A stretch of 64,000 nucleotides of DNA. Origin: Ramazzottius varieornatus (lineage: Eukaryota; Tardigrada; Eutardigrada; Parachela; Ramazzottiidae). Where the stretch lies: NCBI GenBank assembly GCA_001949185.1, contig BDGG01000008.1:1299648-1363647 (forward strand). The letters run 5' to 3'. The notes beneath the pieces are model-generated. The model searched no databases and was not told the DNA's origin. It was given only the letters and a program-made list of their open reading frames with translations. The position numbers and the translations under genes are program-made. Shown in pieces: positions 11,904 through 23,391 of the stretch (positions are counted from its first letter, which is position 1; each line of letters opens with the position of its first letter).

Positions 11904-12552
11904 TTGACCATGCTCACATTTAGGCCACGCGCGTGTACAGTATGAAGTGGACTGTTAACTTTAATCTCAAGATTAACGTTTTTTACTCTGTTTCGATGCA
12001 AAGCCAGGCTAAGCGCTGTATGAACAGAGTTCGAAAAATGCGGCAAGAGCGCCAGAGAAAAAGAGGGTATATAAAACAAAAACAACCAACTTTTTCGTTT
12101 TTAAAATCTCAAAATCTAAACCAGCAGAAGTACATCTACGTTGTTCTTGCACCACATGAAATTCGAGAAGTTTAGCCCGCTCAGATAGTTCTTAAAACTC
12201 AACAAGCTATTTACATAAAGAGCAGATGGACAAAAAAGGCTATCTTTGAGCAATGCCTCGGCGATGTATGCAAACGAGCCGGAAGTGGACTCAAGAAGCT
12301 TGCAGGACAGTGGAGCGGTGGAGACAGGCAGCATCATCAGGATTTTGGCTTGACTCCTTGTTTTCAAGTTCCGGCTTGGTTCTTGGCTCTTCAGCAGACG
12401 ATTACCGTTGGCAAAATTACCAGTCCAAATTCGAAAGACGTTCACCAGGAGGTTCTCACAGCGTCGATGCCAGAGTGGCTTCCATGCGACTTCTTGCAAA
12501 TGCTGGCGGTATCGCTTGAAGTCTGGATCGTGCCTGTCTTTGTCTGCTCGGC

Positions 12553-13580
12553 TTAATCGGATGTTCTGCAGGAACTTCTTTTGAATGGATTCCAGCTGTC
12601 TTTGCAGGTCGTAGGGAACCAGCATGACGAGGCATAGTCGTGGACTGCTCTTACGAGGCTCTTGTAAAGAAGCTGCTTCACTGCTCCATATCGTTGGGGA
12701 AAGAACGCGTTGACAGCGTAAAATCTTTGCCTGCACTTGGCCGTCACTTTGTCCACTTGGGCTGTCCATTCGAGCTTGCTTGAGAATGTTACGCCGAGGC
12801 AAACTGCTTCATTCACCAAAGGGATCTTCTTGCCACTAATCACGTAGTATTCGCCTGGAACCTTCACACTCTTGTCCCGCTTGTTCGAGATCCGGAGGTG
12901 CTGCGACTTTTCCGGATTGATTTCGAGGCCGACTTCTTTACACCATGCTTCTAACCGTTGGAAATCTTGCTGGAGAACAACGCAGTCTTCATGTTTCTTG
13001 ATTGTTCGAGACAGAACAATGTCATCGGCGTACTGCATGACCGTGGAACTGATGCTTTTGGCTAGGCTGTTAACGGCAATGGTGAAGAGAAGTGGGCCAA
13101 GAATTGAACCCTGCGGTACACCAGATGGGACAGATCGTGCCGACGAGAAATGTCCCTCAACCACGACTCTTTGGCTCCTTCCTTTCAAGTAATCAGACAG
13201 CAAACCTTTCATCTCACCATTCACTCCATGACTTGACAGGCTAGCGACGATGGACGAGTGCGGAAGCTTGTCGAAGGCTTTCGAACAGTCCAAAAAAACC
13301 ACGTCTTCTTCGTCTCTTTGTAAGAGGGCTTGCGAGTATTGGTGAGCCATATGGAGCAACTGCATTTCCGTCGACCTCTGCTTTCTGAATCCGTACTGCG
13401 TATCTGAAAGTAGATTATTCTGATCAAGATAGTTACTCAGATGACTCGCCACAATCTTCTCGAACAGCTTGGATAATGGTGGTAGAAGGGAGATGGGACG
13501 AAAGGAAGAGCTTCCCTTCTTTGGTATTGGTACCACTTCGGCCTGCTTCCACGCTGGGGGAATTCTCTTTTGCTGACGAT
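12553..13580 (-). pseudogene. LINE reverse transcriptase region
   Basis: Classic RVT_1 blocks are visible: VVPIPKKGSSSFRPISLLP, FEKIVASHLSNYL, QYGFRKQRST, VVFLDCSKAFDKLPHSS, PSGVPQGSILGPLLF and the active-site MQYADDIVLS. The family is the Jockey/CR1 group by the spacing of these blocks. The frame ends at 12553 after ASSCWFPT; homologous sequence (YDLQRQLESIQKKFLQNIR) resumes in another frame, so the copy is inactive. Confidence 0.8.
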
Positions 13581-13648
13581 CAGGTTGAACAGTCTTGACA
13601 AGGGATATACTACAGATGTTCCCGCGATCTTGAGTAGCTGGTTGGTTA

Positions 13649-15295
13649 TCAGGAAGGAACCAGCAGCTTTAGCAGAGTTAGGCGTTGGATTTGCTTCAAG
13701 ATCACCGAGGTAGTGAAGTGAAGTGGCGGGCAGTGGGGTGTCTCTGGGGGCTCAACACGTATCGGCTCACCATGGCTAACGGTTGATGGCAGGCAGTGGC
13801 GTGGACAGGCAGAGTACACTTTGGAGAATTCTTGGCTGATAAACTCGGCTTTGTCTTGCGGATCTACGATGTACTTCTCAACATGACCAGGTATCGGGAT
13901 AGGCGGGATAGATGCAGCGGAGGTGTTCTTCTTGACATGTTTCCAGACTGCTCGGGGATTTCTGCGGGATGCTTTTGCGATGCCATAAAGACGACGATGC
14001 TTGTCAGACTGGATGATCCTTCTCTTGCTAACTTTGAGCTCCTTCCAACTTGAATAATCTGCTTGATCCCTTGTTCTTCTCCATTTCTTAAAGGCACTTC
14101 CACATCTTCGCAAGCTATCAATAGCTCTTTCGGAGAGGGAAGGACGATGAAGACGCTTGGCTCCGACAGACTTCAACTGAAAAGCACTCTTCGCAGCAGC
14201 GATGAATTTATCCTGAAAAACAGTAACGGCAACATCGACATTGCACATCAAATCAAACACCTGGCCCCAATCAATCGATGATAGTGCAGTCTTAAAAACA
14301 TTGATATTCTCCCCGTCAATTTTCCACACCAGCTTTGGCTTCGTCTTGAAGTTCGGAGTCATAAGCATCAGCTTGGGTTCGATGGCTTGATGGTCACATG
14401 TAGCTGAAGGTGGGTTGACGATCCTGGTGTTGCGAACGAAGCCCAGTTGGGTAACGAAGAGCTGGTCGAGTGATGATTCGCTTCGTCCCCGCTTTCGAGT
14501 GGTGCCTTTCACTTTCTGCCACAGTTTAAACTCGTTCTTCAACTGGATCAAATCCCTGTCCCTTTCCGACTTTTCACTTGTATCGCCATCCCAGACTATC
14601 TTTGGACAATTAAAGTCACCAACTAGGAGAATATTCCGCCGTAAGAATGGTGGAATGAGCTCCATCGACGTGCGAAGCTTCGAGAAGACTTGGACATCAT
14701 AAGCTGGCGCATAAACTACTCCGATCAGGACGTTCAAACGCAAGCAAATCAGCTTGATCCACATCACCTCCACACCGTCCACTTCCAGGCTCTCCATTCT
14801 GACAGCTTGTAGCCCTTTCTTGACGGCGATGGCTACTCCTCCTCCCGCTTGCTTCTTGCATCCTTCTCGATCCTTCCGGAAGAGATTGTAATGTTCAGGG
14901 TCAGCAATCAAACAATCAGGGGTAGAGTTGTCTGCCCAAGTTTTGACCAAGGCGACGATATCCGCCTTCTTCTCGCCCATCCATCTCTTGGTCTCCCCGC
15001 TTTTGCTTCTGATGCCATTGACGTTTCCGTACAAGAACGTCAGCTTCTTCCCGATTTCACCTGAAAACCTAAGAGGAGGCATCTCGCAGTCGATAAGAGA
15101 GGTTCCGAAGAAAAAAGTTAAAAAAGTCACATGCCAATTGATCTCGTGAAGGATAACTATACAAAAACTTTGCTGATACAAAAACTTCGCTGAGATGTTA
15201 AGACAGGCACGCAGTGAAGTCTGGAAATAATGCGCGGAAAATGCGGCGTTGCTCAAGTGTGGAGTATCTGGATGAAATATGGGCAAAAACATCAT
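13649..15295 (-). pseudogene. LINE endonuclease region
   Basis: Shows the exonuclease-endonuclease-phosphatase fold of LINE elements: FLYGNVNGIRSKSGE at the start, GGVAIAVKKGL, GVVYAPAYDV, and the catalytic LLVGDFNCPKIVWDG. Later LDQLFVTQLG and CDHQAIEP correspond to the C-terminal motifs. The position of the catalytic glutamate in motif LTETW is occupied by lysine (VALVKTW), and the usual SDH is CDH, so the nuclease is probably dead. The frame ends about 70 bp before the reverse transcriptase begins in another frame. Confidence 0.75.
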
Positions 15296-15299
15296 TACT

Positions 15300-16285
15300 C
15301 GGGAATCTGACCTGTGTTTTGTGGGTCCTTCATTTCTGAAAGATAGATCCCGAGTACGGGGATATATGCTATACTCACGTCTGGATAGAACTCTACAGAC
15401 TTTCCGGCACGCGCACTGATCAATAGTCCCATCAGTTGTCGGTATTATGCTGCCTGGGACCTACCAGGCTAACAACGCCAAAACATATCCTGCCCGGGCC
15501 AACTTGCTACCACCTGGACTTTTCACGTTAAGAAATTCAGAGTGCATCTTTTCCGCGCACTCGTTCACGATGTCCAGAAAACTTTTCAAGCTGTTTCGAT
15601 TAGCACAGAACTCCTGTGCTTACACTAAGAAATAGCTTTGAAATTCTGTCTGATACGACCGAAGGTGGGTAAGACATGTCGCTGCCACTGAAATATAGTT
15701 TCCAGAATTCTCGGTGCGAGCTACGATCCCCAGTCTGAGGACAGTACACCTATGAGTATCTGAGTTGTCAGTAAAAATCAGGAACGGCCATAGGGACATC
15801 GAACTAGCTCGGCAAATGAATTGAAACTAGGGAACTCCGCCACTTTGCCGGAAAAACCGTTTTGCGGGAAAATTTGTAGCTTCGGTTCCGAACGACGGAT
15901 CCATGTTTTCGACACACTTTTTTGTAGCTCAGACCTAGTTCTAATTTTTCTCGACAACAAAACCGCAGGAGGTCTGTAAGAAACCGAAAAAATAATTTTC
16001 GAAAACGGTTGCAATAACTGTCAATGTTGATGCATTCTTCGCCTCGCTCCTTTTTTTAGTACTATGTCGATTCCGACAGATTATCCAGCGAGTAATTTTT
16101 GGTGAGATGGCAAACAGTATGTTGAATCAAGGAAAACTAGGTTGGAAGCTGGACGATGATCGGGTCGAGAACACTTCAACTTTATGTGTGGTAGCAAGTT
16201 GGCCTGGGAGGTCTTGTACTTGGGTTCGCTGGATGCAGCAAAAGTACCCAAGAAGTTGGATGGGTGTCACATAGCTTTCCCTTAC
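15300..16285. other. Intergenic stretch, no gene seen
   Basis: Only short overlapping frames. It may contain 5' exons of the membrane-protein exon at 16388, but I could not pick them out. Confidence 0.4.
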
Positions 16286-16291
16286 AAATAC

Positions 16292-16347
16292 GCGGCGAAG
16301 TACTTTCATTGCATGCGTTAAGGTATGCAATGAAAGTAGTTCGCCGC
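16292..16347. repeat. Near-perfect short hairpin
   Basis: GCGGCGAAGTACTTTCATTG is followed after a ~12-base loop by CAATGAAAGTAGTTCGCCGC, giving a stem of about 22 pairs with one bulge. It may be a small foldback repeat or a hairpin RNA locus. Confidence 0.55.
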
Positions 16348-16387
16348 TTGTTATCATAATGCCTGACACCGCGACAACTTAAACGAT

Positions 16388-16789
16388 TTGTTTTTAGTTG
16401 TCGACCTGGCCACCACGACGACGGTCGCAATGACCACGAGCGGGTCGTCCACCAGTCTGCCGACCAACAGCACACCTATCCCCGAGGTTCCTGCCACCAC
16501 CCCATCCCAACAGGATCCCGGAGGACTCACGCCAGGTCAGATTGCCCTGATTGTGATCGGGGCCTTGTTGGTTGTCGGTTTGGGCGGACTCGTTTGGTTG
16601 TTCGGTGTCTGTCGTGGCAAGTCTGGGCGGGAGCGAAGCAAGTCCCACTGCTCGGACGCGTCCGATATGGGCATCCTTCGCATGGAGGAGTCCGAAATGT
16701 GGCTAAAAACCACAAGTAAGGCGTCCAGCGGGCCAGAGACTCTCCTGCTTTTTCTTTTCCTTCTGCTGTCTCCTTCTTTCTTTTGTTAG
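16388..16789 (+). CDS. Exon of a putative single-pass membrane protein
   Basis: An acceptor (TTTTTAG) at about 16398 opens a frame with a Ser/Thr/Pro-rich stretch (likely O-glycosylated stalk), a clean transmembrane helix IALIVIGALLVVGLGGLVWL, then a short cytoplasmic part with a basic stop-transfer segment. A donor (ACAA|GTAAGG) near 16712 could end the exon; otherwise the frame runs to 16789 through a hydrophobic tail. No domain identifies it and I found neither its first exon nor its last. It lies next to repeats, so it could be a fragment. Confidence 0.35.
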   Translation: MFLVVDLATTTTVAMTTSGSSTSLPTNSTPIPEVPATTPSQQDPGGLTPGQIALIVIGALLVVGLGGLVWLFGVCRGKSGRERSKSHCSDASDMGILRMEESEMWLKTTSKASSGPETLLLFLFLLLSPSFFC

Positions 16790-16989
16790 TTTCCAGTCTT
16801 ACCTATTTTTCTGTCTTATCTCTTAATGTTTTATACTTTTCTACGTTTCTATGATCATCTAACTCTTCATTAGGCTCAGTTTACAGTGAAACTGCGTAAC
16901 CACCACCTGTGACATTGACAAGTAGAAACCAAGGTACTTTTATATGACGCTCCATATAGAATTAGCCTGATTTCTTCTTTTTGCGTACC

Positions 16990-17243
16990 ATACTGCTTTT
17001 TTCGTTTTTTTCAGCCTCGTGAGGCTTCTTCACAGTTTTCGTCAGCCTCGAGGCTCAAAACCACGGTTTTCCCAGACTCACAGGCTGATCAGCCTTACCC
17101 ATCCGCGGGACCTCCACGCGCCCCTGCCCGCGGATAAAGTCAGTTAAACCGCGCATCCATGCGCGGAAAAAACTAGTTTCTCCGCGCGTGCACCCGCGGT
17201 AAAAGTACTGTGGACTTTTGATTCGTTCGGCCCACCATACATG
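16990..17243 (-). repeat. GC-rich interspersed repeat, right copy
   Basis: Inverted relative to the 10543-11720 copy. Shared landmarks are CAGTACTTTTACCGCGGGTGC on the minus strand, the CAGGGGCGCGT word and GCCTCGTGAGGCTG. It carries several short palindromes such as CAGCCTCGTGAGGCT. Confidence 0.5.
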
Positions 17244-17899
17244 TGTCAGCCTGCAAAAGTGGATGTTTCTTATTGTGGATTCTACACTGCATCATGCATA
17301 GCTGTGCCGTATACATGCCGTATATATCCGTACCGTACACATGCCCGTGCCGTATACAGGGTCGTGCCGCAGTAAGGGGGCAGTAAGTATTGTTTAGGGT
17401 ATGCACCGAAAGTACTGTAGATCACGAATCGTCCTGCAGAAGCTAAGCTTACGTACTCGGTACATAGCTTAGACGTTCCGTTCGTTCGAAACGGTTAATC
17501 CTGGTAACGTCGGGGCTAATATGCGGGCAATGAAATCCGCATTTCAAAACAAGATACCGGTAAAGGGGTTTATTTGGCAATTGGCACTGTGCAATCGGCA
17601 CTGTACCTTTCTTTGTATCGATAGTAGTCGATACCATAAAATATAGTGCAATTAATAGGAAAAGCGGCTCGGTACCGTCATTGAATAACTTCGTATCTTC
17701 ATGAAATTCAGGGAGCAAAAATCAACCACCCAAAGAGTATAGTTTTCCAGCAAGATGCAAAAACTTCGCAAAAATGTATACGCGGCATGCACAAGGAATG
17801 CGCATGCGGGGCGACCGGTAAGTCAAGCAGGCTCTCGCAACTGTTTCCCTCTCTCCCCATGGAACAGTCGGACCTGGATACAGTGGCAGTAGCGTGGAT

Positions 17900-19150
17900 C
17901 AGCTGGTACAGGGAAGTCCTTTCTGATAAAAGCGCTCGAGTGTAATCTTAACCAGTTTGACAACATCGAGAACAGTCCGACGTGCATGCCTCTCGCACCA
18001 ACTGGGGTTGCGGCCTGTAATATTGGCGGAAGAACGATGCACAGTGCGGTGTGGTTGCCTATACGGGCAACTCAGTTACAACCACTGAACGGTGACAGTT
18101 TGCGCTCATTTCAACGAACTTTCGCCAACACAAAGTACTTGATCGTTGACGAACGTAGCATGATTGGGTGTCGCGTATTTTTGGCTATGGACAAACGTTT
18201 AAGAGAAGCAAAACCTGATGGCCAGAACTTTCCCTTCGGCGGACTGAGCGTCATTCTGGTGAGCGACCTCTACCAGCTACCACCAGTACTCGACAAGCCT
18301 TTGCACAGTAGAGCCAACGCGAACTGAGATGTTGGCGATGTTCAGAACGCGTTCTTGCTGTATAGGAAGTTTACTGCTGCCGTAGTTTTGACCATTCCAC
18401 AACGGTAAATAGGAGAAACTCCCGAAGCTGTAGCATTCCGAGCACCGCTATGGAGGATGCGAGAAGGAGCGTCTACCCTACAAGACTGGCGATTACTTTC
18501 CACAAGGTTCCTCACAGTTCTACCTGCGCCAGAAAGAGATCGTTTCAAATCGTCCATTCATTTATATATACACGACTAATGCTCCAGCCGACGCCTGGAA
18601 CGAACGAGTCATCGCGGACATGGGCGTAGCTGTAGCCCGCATTGAAGCTGTACATAACATTGCCGAAGCCGCTGAAGCTTCTTACGACCAAGCAGGAGGT
18701 CTGGACGCGGTGGTCTACTTCGCTTCCGGATGCCGTGTAATGCTAAGCGTCAACCTGTGGACGGAACGAGAACTGGTAAATGGGTCTATGGGGAGGGTAA
18801 TAGGCATGATCTACCCGGAAAACCTGAAACCCCCGTCCTTGCCTTTGGCAATAGTCGTTCAGTTTGATGACTATACTGGTCCATCATTCAGTCCGGCAGT
18901 TCCTCGGAATGTTCTCATCGAACCTTTCAAGCGTACATGGTACAGTCTAGAGGGGAAGCCTTTGTTCAGAAATGAGATATCGTTGTCTCTTGTGCATGCC
19001 GCAACGGTCCATAAAGCACAAGGAAGTGTCTGACTTAGCCTTCCTAGAACATTTCGATTTCGATCGGCTTGCTAAACTAGCGAATTCGCCAATTATCCAG
19101 GAGAAAGTTTGTAGAGGAAAGACGGTTAGCTGCACTAGGTCTGCAATAAA
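17900..19150 (+). pseudogene. Pif1-like helicase remnant
   Basis: The N-terminal part keeps Walker A (GSAGTGKSFLI, about 17896-17928), then LAPTGVAACNIGGRTMHSAV, Walker B YLIVDERSMIG and FGGLSVILVSDLYQLPPV, the hallmark Pif1 order. A stop (TAG) lies just upstream of Walker A, and the frame breaks at 18327. Sequence resumes in other frames: a domain-2 segment from 18620 (GCRVMLSVNLWTERELVNGS, then VHAATVHKAQGS) and a last piece LAFLEHFDFDRLAKLANSP near 19035. Such helicases occur in Helitron transposons and as free Pif1 relatives. No Rep/HUH domain was found, so a Helitron origin is only possible. It is inactive in this form. Confidence 0.7.
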
Positions 19151-19199
19151 ATGGTGCTTTCTGCAGTGTTTTGTCGTACTCGCTCAGCCTCCTCAGTGG

Positions 19200-20139
19200 T
19201 CAGGACCACTTGCTAGTATTGTAAAAGTGCGCCACTTGAAACAACGATCAAGTTCAGTTCGTCCGCCCACGTCCCAACTCCCAAGTACTGTGCACTTTAG
19301 TGTAGCGCATGGAGTTTCTTCTATGTAAGAGTATGCCCGACTAACACTTCGACATGCTGTATATCATAAATCTAGCAACTACGCACCTACCCCTATGGTG
19401 ACTAATGACGCCGAGAAGCTGGGTTGTCAGCAGGTACTGTGGCTAAACGGAGAGAACCATCAGGTGACGGAAGTTGACGGAATATGAATGTCGCAGCCTA
19501 CTCGATTGATGAAAACGGCCGTAAGTAGAGGGAAACAGAAATCATTTGTCCCCACAGCCAGGTTTTCAAGCAACGAAGCAGGAAACAGGTTTTTCGTCAA
19601 ACCCCAAAGGGTGCGTTGCTCACTTCAGAGAAGGAACTGAGTACACCTCCGTTGAATGGACTGATACTCCCTGATATCTCAAGGACTTCCCTGTTGGAAC
19701 TGGCCCGAGAATGTACACGCAAGACGAAAAATTATGGTAGAGTAAAAATTATGGGACAGGCGGAAAGGTCGGCGAAATGGAAATTCGACCGTAGAAAAGT
19801 GTCGAAAAATGTATTAAGTACTGTAAATCGGTCGAGTACGTACGTGCTCGCGTACCGCCGTAGCGAGAAGGCCTGTACTGTAATCCCTCGAAAGTTCTGC
19901 GAATCACGTGACTGTTGTGGTAAATATCATCCGGCGGGGAACAGAAAGTATTTATACCTTCAATCAAAGACTGCTCCCCAATCAAGTGTAATGATGGGCG
20001 ACAATCAAACAATCAGCGATACCAGTGCGGGTGTAGTTTACTGGCATGATGACGAGGTTCGCAGAACTATCGAGGGAATACAGTACCATAATTTCTCGTC
20101 CTGCGTGTACTACAGTGGAAAATACACAGTACTGTCTAG
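19200..20139. other. Intergenic stretch, no certain gene
   Basis: A long open frame (19616-20194, plus) has no recognisable domain and runs into the next repeat. A fragment of the foldback family (GTGCGCCACTTGAAACAACGATC) lies near 19227. Confidence 0.4.
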
Positions 20140-20283
20140 TGCTGAGATAAATATGATATATCGTATCTTATCGAAATATATCACATCACAGTGATCCGAT
20201 ATGACAAAAATACCATATCGAAATATCGACATGGACGGATTATCGCTGAGCGGAATATGATAAATGAAGATATCATATCGCGG
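20140..20283. repeat. TATCGATA-type repeat, left flank of transposon
   Basis: Begins TAGTGCTGAGATAAATATGA, the same tip as copies A and B, and is rich in ATATCGAAATAT words. It abuts the pogo-like element, whose other side (23118-23155) is also TATCGATA-rich, so the transposon probably landed inside such a repeat. Confidence 0.5.
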
Positions 20284-20285
20284 TA

Positions 20286-20365
20286 CGAGGTAAACGACAT
20301 AATTCGGCCGTACCCGTTTTTGGGACATAATTCGGCCGTACCCGTTTTTGGGACATAATTCGGCC
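20286..20365 (+). repeat. Left terminal inverted repeat
   Basis: CGAGGTAAACGACATAATTC followed by the unit GGCCGTACCCGTTTTTGGGA, then a second tandem copy of the ~26-bp unit. It is the complement of 23065-23115. Confidence 0.8.
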
Positions 20366-20649
20366 GGTGTTGCGGTATAAGGTGGCAGCACGTGGCACTT
20401 TACTGTATGCCGGATACCGCACCCATGACCGTACCACATTTCTGTTTTGCGGTACCGCACTGGCTATCGAGCAAAGCTTCGTCCCCCACGACAACTACTT
20501 TTCCGGAAAGCGATCATAACATCTGATTATAAAAGAATCGCACAAGAAGCAAGTGGAAAACTGGCACAACGTCTATGTTCTGGTACCATGGATGGAAAAT
20601 GAACAGTGAGGTAAAATTCGCGGAATCCGCTAAGGAACAATAAGTTTTG

Positions 20650-22689
20650 TCAAGCTTTTCGTTGCGTCTTAACTGAAGTCTTCTTTGCCTGTTTCGCTGG
20701 TTGGGAAGGAGGAGCCTTCCGTTTGGCTGCTGCTGCCACTTTCTTGGCATTCTTTGCAGCTTTATCCTTTTCCAGTTGTTCTACGAAGTTTGGATGAGTA
20801 ATCAGAGCACCGGCGGACAACGACAGCTGCCTATTTGTCTCGCGTTGCTGTTTCTTTGGAGCTTCCCAAACAGATTCTTCTGGATTGAGTTGGCAAATAC
20901 GGCACCGGGAGTCACACCTTTTTGCGTCAGAAGGACCAACTCTTTTACGTCAACGAGGTCTTTCTCTGTCATCAAGCCGTAATGCGCCTTCAGCAACTCG
21001 AAAAGGGGACTGAAGTCCTGCTCTGGTCCACTGTGGCTTCCACGACTGATGACTTCCGGATCGTGATGCGCCTTTAGTCTTTCTGATTACGTCCGGATTG
21101 AACGGAAACAGACCAACCTTTGCGAAACCTGACTTCAGGCACTGTTCTCCGTTAAACGCGTACTTTTCAGGACAGCCTCCGGTTTGATACCAGAGCTTCA
21201 CGATGTGGCACAGCAGGGTATCTTTCGTAACCTATAAAACGTAACAACCTGATCACTCTAGAGAAACCGTGCATACAAAAAACGGAAACTCCGCAAATAA
21301 ACACGACCATATCGGTTTCCAAAGTGGCGCAGCGTAACATTAATTTTAGCTACAAGCGTGCGCCATTCGTGAAAGCGATCAGGACGAGTTTGACAACCGA
21401 GCAATGAAATGAAAATCGATTAAGATAAGTTTCACCAACTTACAATGCCCCCTTTTACCGTCCGACGATCACGAAGGTTCATGCGCCATTTTTTCTTGAT
21501 TCCGCCGAAAACAGACACATCAAACGGCTGCAGATGATTTGTCTGGCCTGTCGGAAGGCAGAATATTTCCACCTGCTTGGCAGTTTTCTCGTAAAGTTCT
21601 TTGCAGTAACGGACCAGTAGTAAGTTTTTCACGTGGCTGAAATGACCATCGACGAAAACAACGTTCTGCAAAAAGAATCAGACTTAAAAAGGAGGATTTC
21701 TTGAGAAGACATTGTGACATACCAGAAGCACTGCTAGTACGCAGAACATTGTTCACTTGAACGAAGAAACAAGGCTGACGTCATAGCCTAGTTCCTCGTA
21801 CCTCAAGTTCCGTGACGGCATGGAAAAGTTCCGTCTTGATGTAGTTTGCAAAGTGCACTTGGTCCATGTAACCTGAAGCGTTCACTGCGTGATAGCAGTC
21901 CGAAAGTATCACCCAGGCGAGACTGTACATGGACCTTTCCGGCATACAAAGCCATACACTTGAGCTGTACTCCAGCAGCATTACCGCATGGCAGGATAGT
22001 CACGTTCTCCTTCTCGGTTCCGTCGAATTGCGAGGGGATCTGCTTAGCAATCTTTCTGGCAATGGCACGATCGTACATTTCTGAGGTAGTGAAGGCCGTC
22101 TCGTCCAGATTCCACACTTGCTCTGGTCGCTCGAGGAATCCTCTAACATGTACGTCCTGTAGTATGGAGATGTACTCTTCGCATTCTCTGTCCTTTTTCC
22201 TGTTCGAAGAGTGAGTGATGCGTAGAGATAGATCGCTGGGACGAGACAAGAAACGTTAAACATACTTACCGTTGACAGACGTGTTCTTCAGGCCTGAAAT
22301 GAAAACTTAGCAAATTAAAATTATTTCGTACCGAGTATTTCCATCGGTTGTTCCAACGTACCCAGACCAATGGCCACCTCGCAGAACAGCTGTAGACAGT
22401 GGTAACGATTCAAAGGGATTGCTTGATCTGAACAAGACATCAAAAAGTCGACCAGACGATCTTCTTCCCAGGATGGAAACTTGGTTGGAGCAGCGACGCG
22501 AGACGGATTTGGCTTTTTCATCCGACTCCTTAACGTGGTACGGGAGACGCCATCCATTTTGGCAGCGCTGGCCAGACTTTCCCCGTCCTTCACTTCACGG
22601 AGAGCTGCCTCCATAGACAGCTCCTTGTGCACTCGAGAAGCAGTCTTCAGCTTGCTAAGGCTCAGCATGTTTGAGGGAGAATAAGGCAC
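20650..22689 (-). CDS. Pogo-like (DDE_1) transposase, spliced
   Basis: The N-terminus (22689-22321) has a Psq/pogo-type helix-turn-helix: MEAALREVKDGESLASAAK, then MDGVSRTTLRSRMKK. The next parts give the catalytic core: VWNLDETAFTTSE with the first Asp, VTILPCGNAAGVQLKCMALY, then VVFVDGHFSHVKN with the second Asp, and LPTGQTNHLQPFDVSVFGGI with the third, the DDD triad of pogo enzymes. The last parts include SGFAKVGLFPFNPDVI and a Lys/Ala-rich tail ending at 20650. Plausible introns lie near 22320-22283, 22248, 21690, 21430-21230. At least one shift near 21900 (two frames needed around YHAVNASGYMDQVHFANYIK) may be a real frameshift, so activity is uncertain. Confidence 0.75.
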
Positions 22690-23064
22690 TCAAGAAAACG
22701 TGAAAGAAAACACTCTTTTATAAAATTGGCAGTGCGGTGATGCATCAGACCACGATCACCAAACGGAAATTCGTCAGAGAGTTGTTTCATACCGTCCACA
22801 ACGCTCGAAATCTTGAAAACAAGCTGAGTGACGTGTAGGATACTCATGGAAGCGACGACACAAGCGCCCCTCGAGGCCTACTTGATTTTAGTTTCCCAGG
22901 CTCTTTAGCATTAGCGCGACCCTTCTTTCTTCGAAGACCTGTGTTTCAACCTCTGACCATCGGATCTTCTCCAGAACTGTTTAGAGCTTTAGGAAAAAAT
23001 ATTTTCTGATCCGTAAATCATACAGGATGGAAATCCATCCAGAAGTTACTGAAAAAAGCAGCTG

Positions 23065-23115
23065 TCCGAATTATGTCCCAAAAACGGGTACGGCCGAATT
23101 ATGTCGTTTACCTCG
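23065..23115 (-). repeat. Right terminal inverted repeat
   Basis: Complement reads CGAGGTAAACGACATAATTC then GGCCGTACCCGTTTTTGGGA, the same as the left end but with one copy of the unit. Outside it is TA and then TATCGATA-rich sequence. Confidence 0.8.
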
Positions 23116-23391
23116 TATATCGATATATTTCTGATATATCGATAAATCGCAAACCCGCACTTGAGAATCAGAACTTCGGAAGTCAATACTGCGGTTCGGT
23201 ACCGCGCAGCGCAGCCTCGCCCGTAATGTATCGCGCACATGCATCCATTCTGACTTCGGAGAAGTGAACAGTCAGCGTACCTAGGTGCGCAACGACAGAC
23301 CTTGATAGATTGAGCAACGAACACACTCGCGTACACGAAGACATTTGACTTTTGTTCGGACTCGAACGTAGTGAACGACAGCCGTTTGGTT

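Larger units (their letters stand above)
12116..15295 (-). mobile_element. Degenerate non-LTR retrotransposon (LINE, APE-type, Jockey/CR1-like)
   Basis: An apurinic-type endonuclease frame (15295-13649) is followed by a reverse transcriptase (13580-12553) and a C-terminal tail in yet another frame (12640-12170). At least two frameshifts break the polyprotein, one between the two domains and one after the polymerase thumb. No clear poly(A) tail or target duplication was found. It lies between the two inverted GC-rich repeat copies. Confidence 0.85.
20286..23115 (-). mobile_element. Pogo-like DNA transposon, complete, TA-flanked
   Basis: A 2.83-kb element. Its ends are inverted repeats of about 50 bp starting CGAGGTAAACGACATAATTC; the left end carries a second tandem copy of the GGCCGTACCCGTTTTTGG unit. 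A TA dinucleotide lies immediately outside each end (20284-20285 and 23116-23117), the target duplication of Tc1/mariner-pogo elements. The interior encodes a DDE_1 transposase on the minus strand. Confidence 0.8.
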
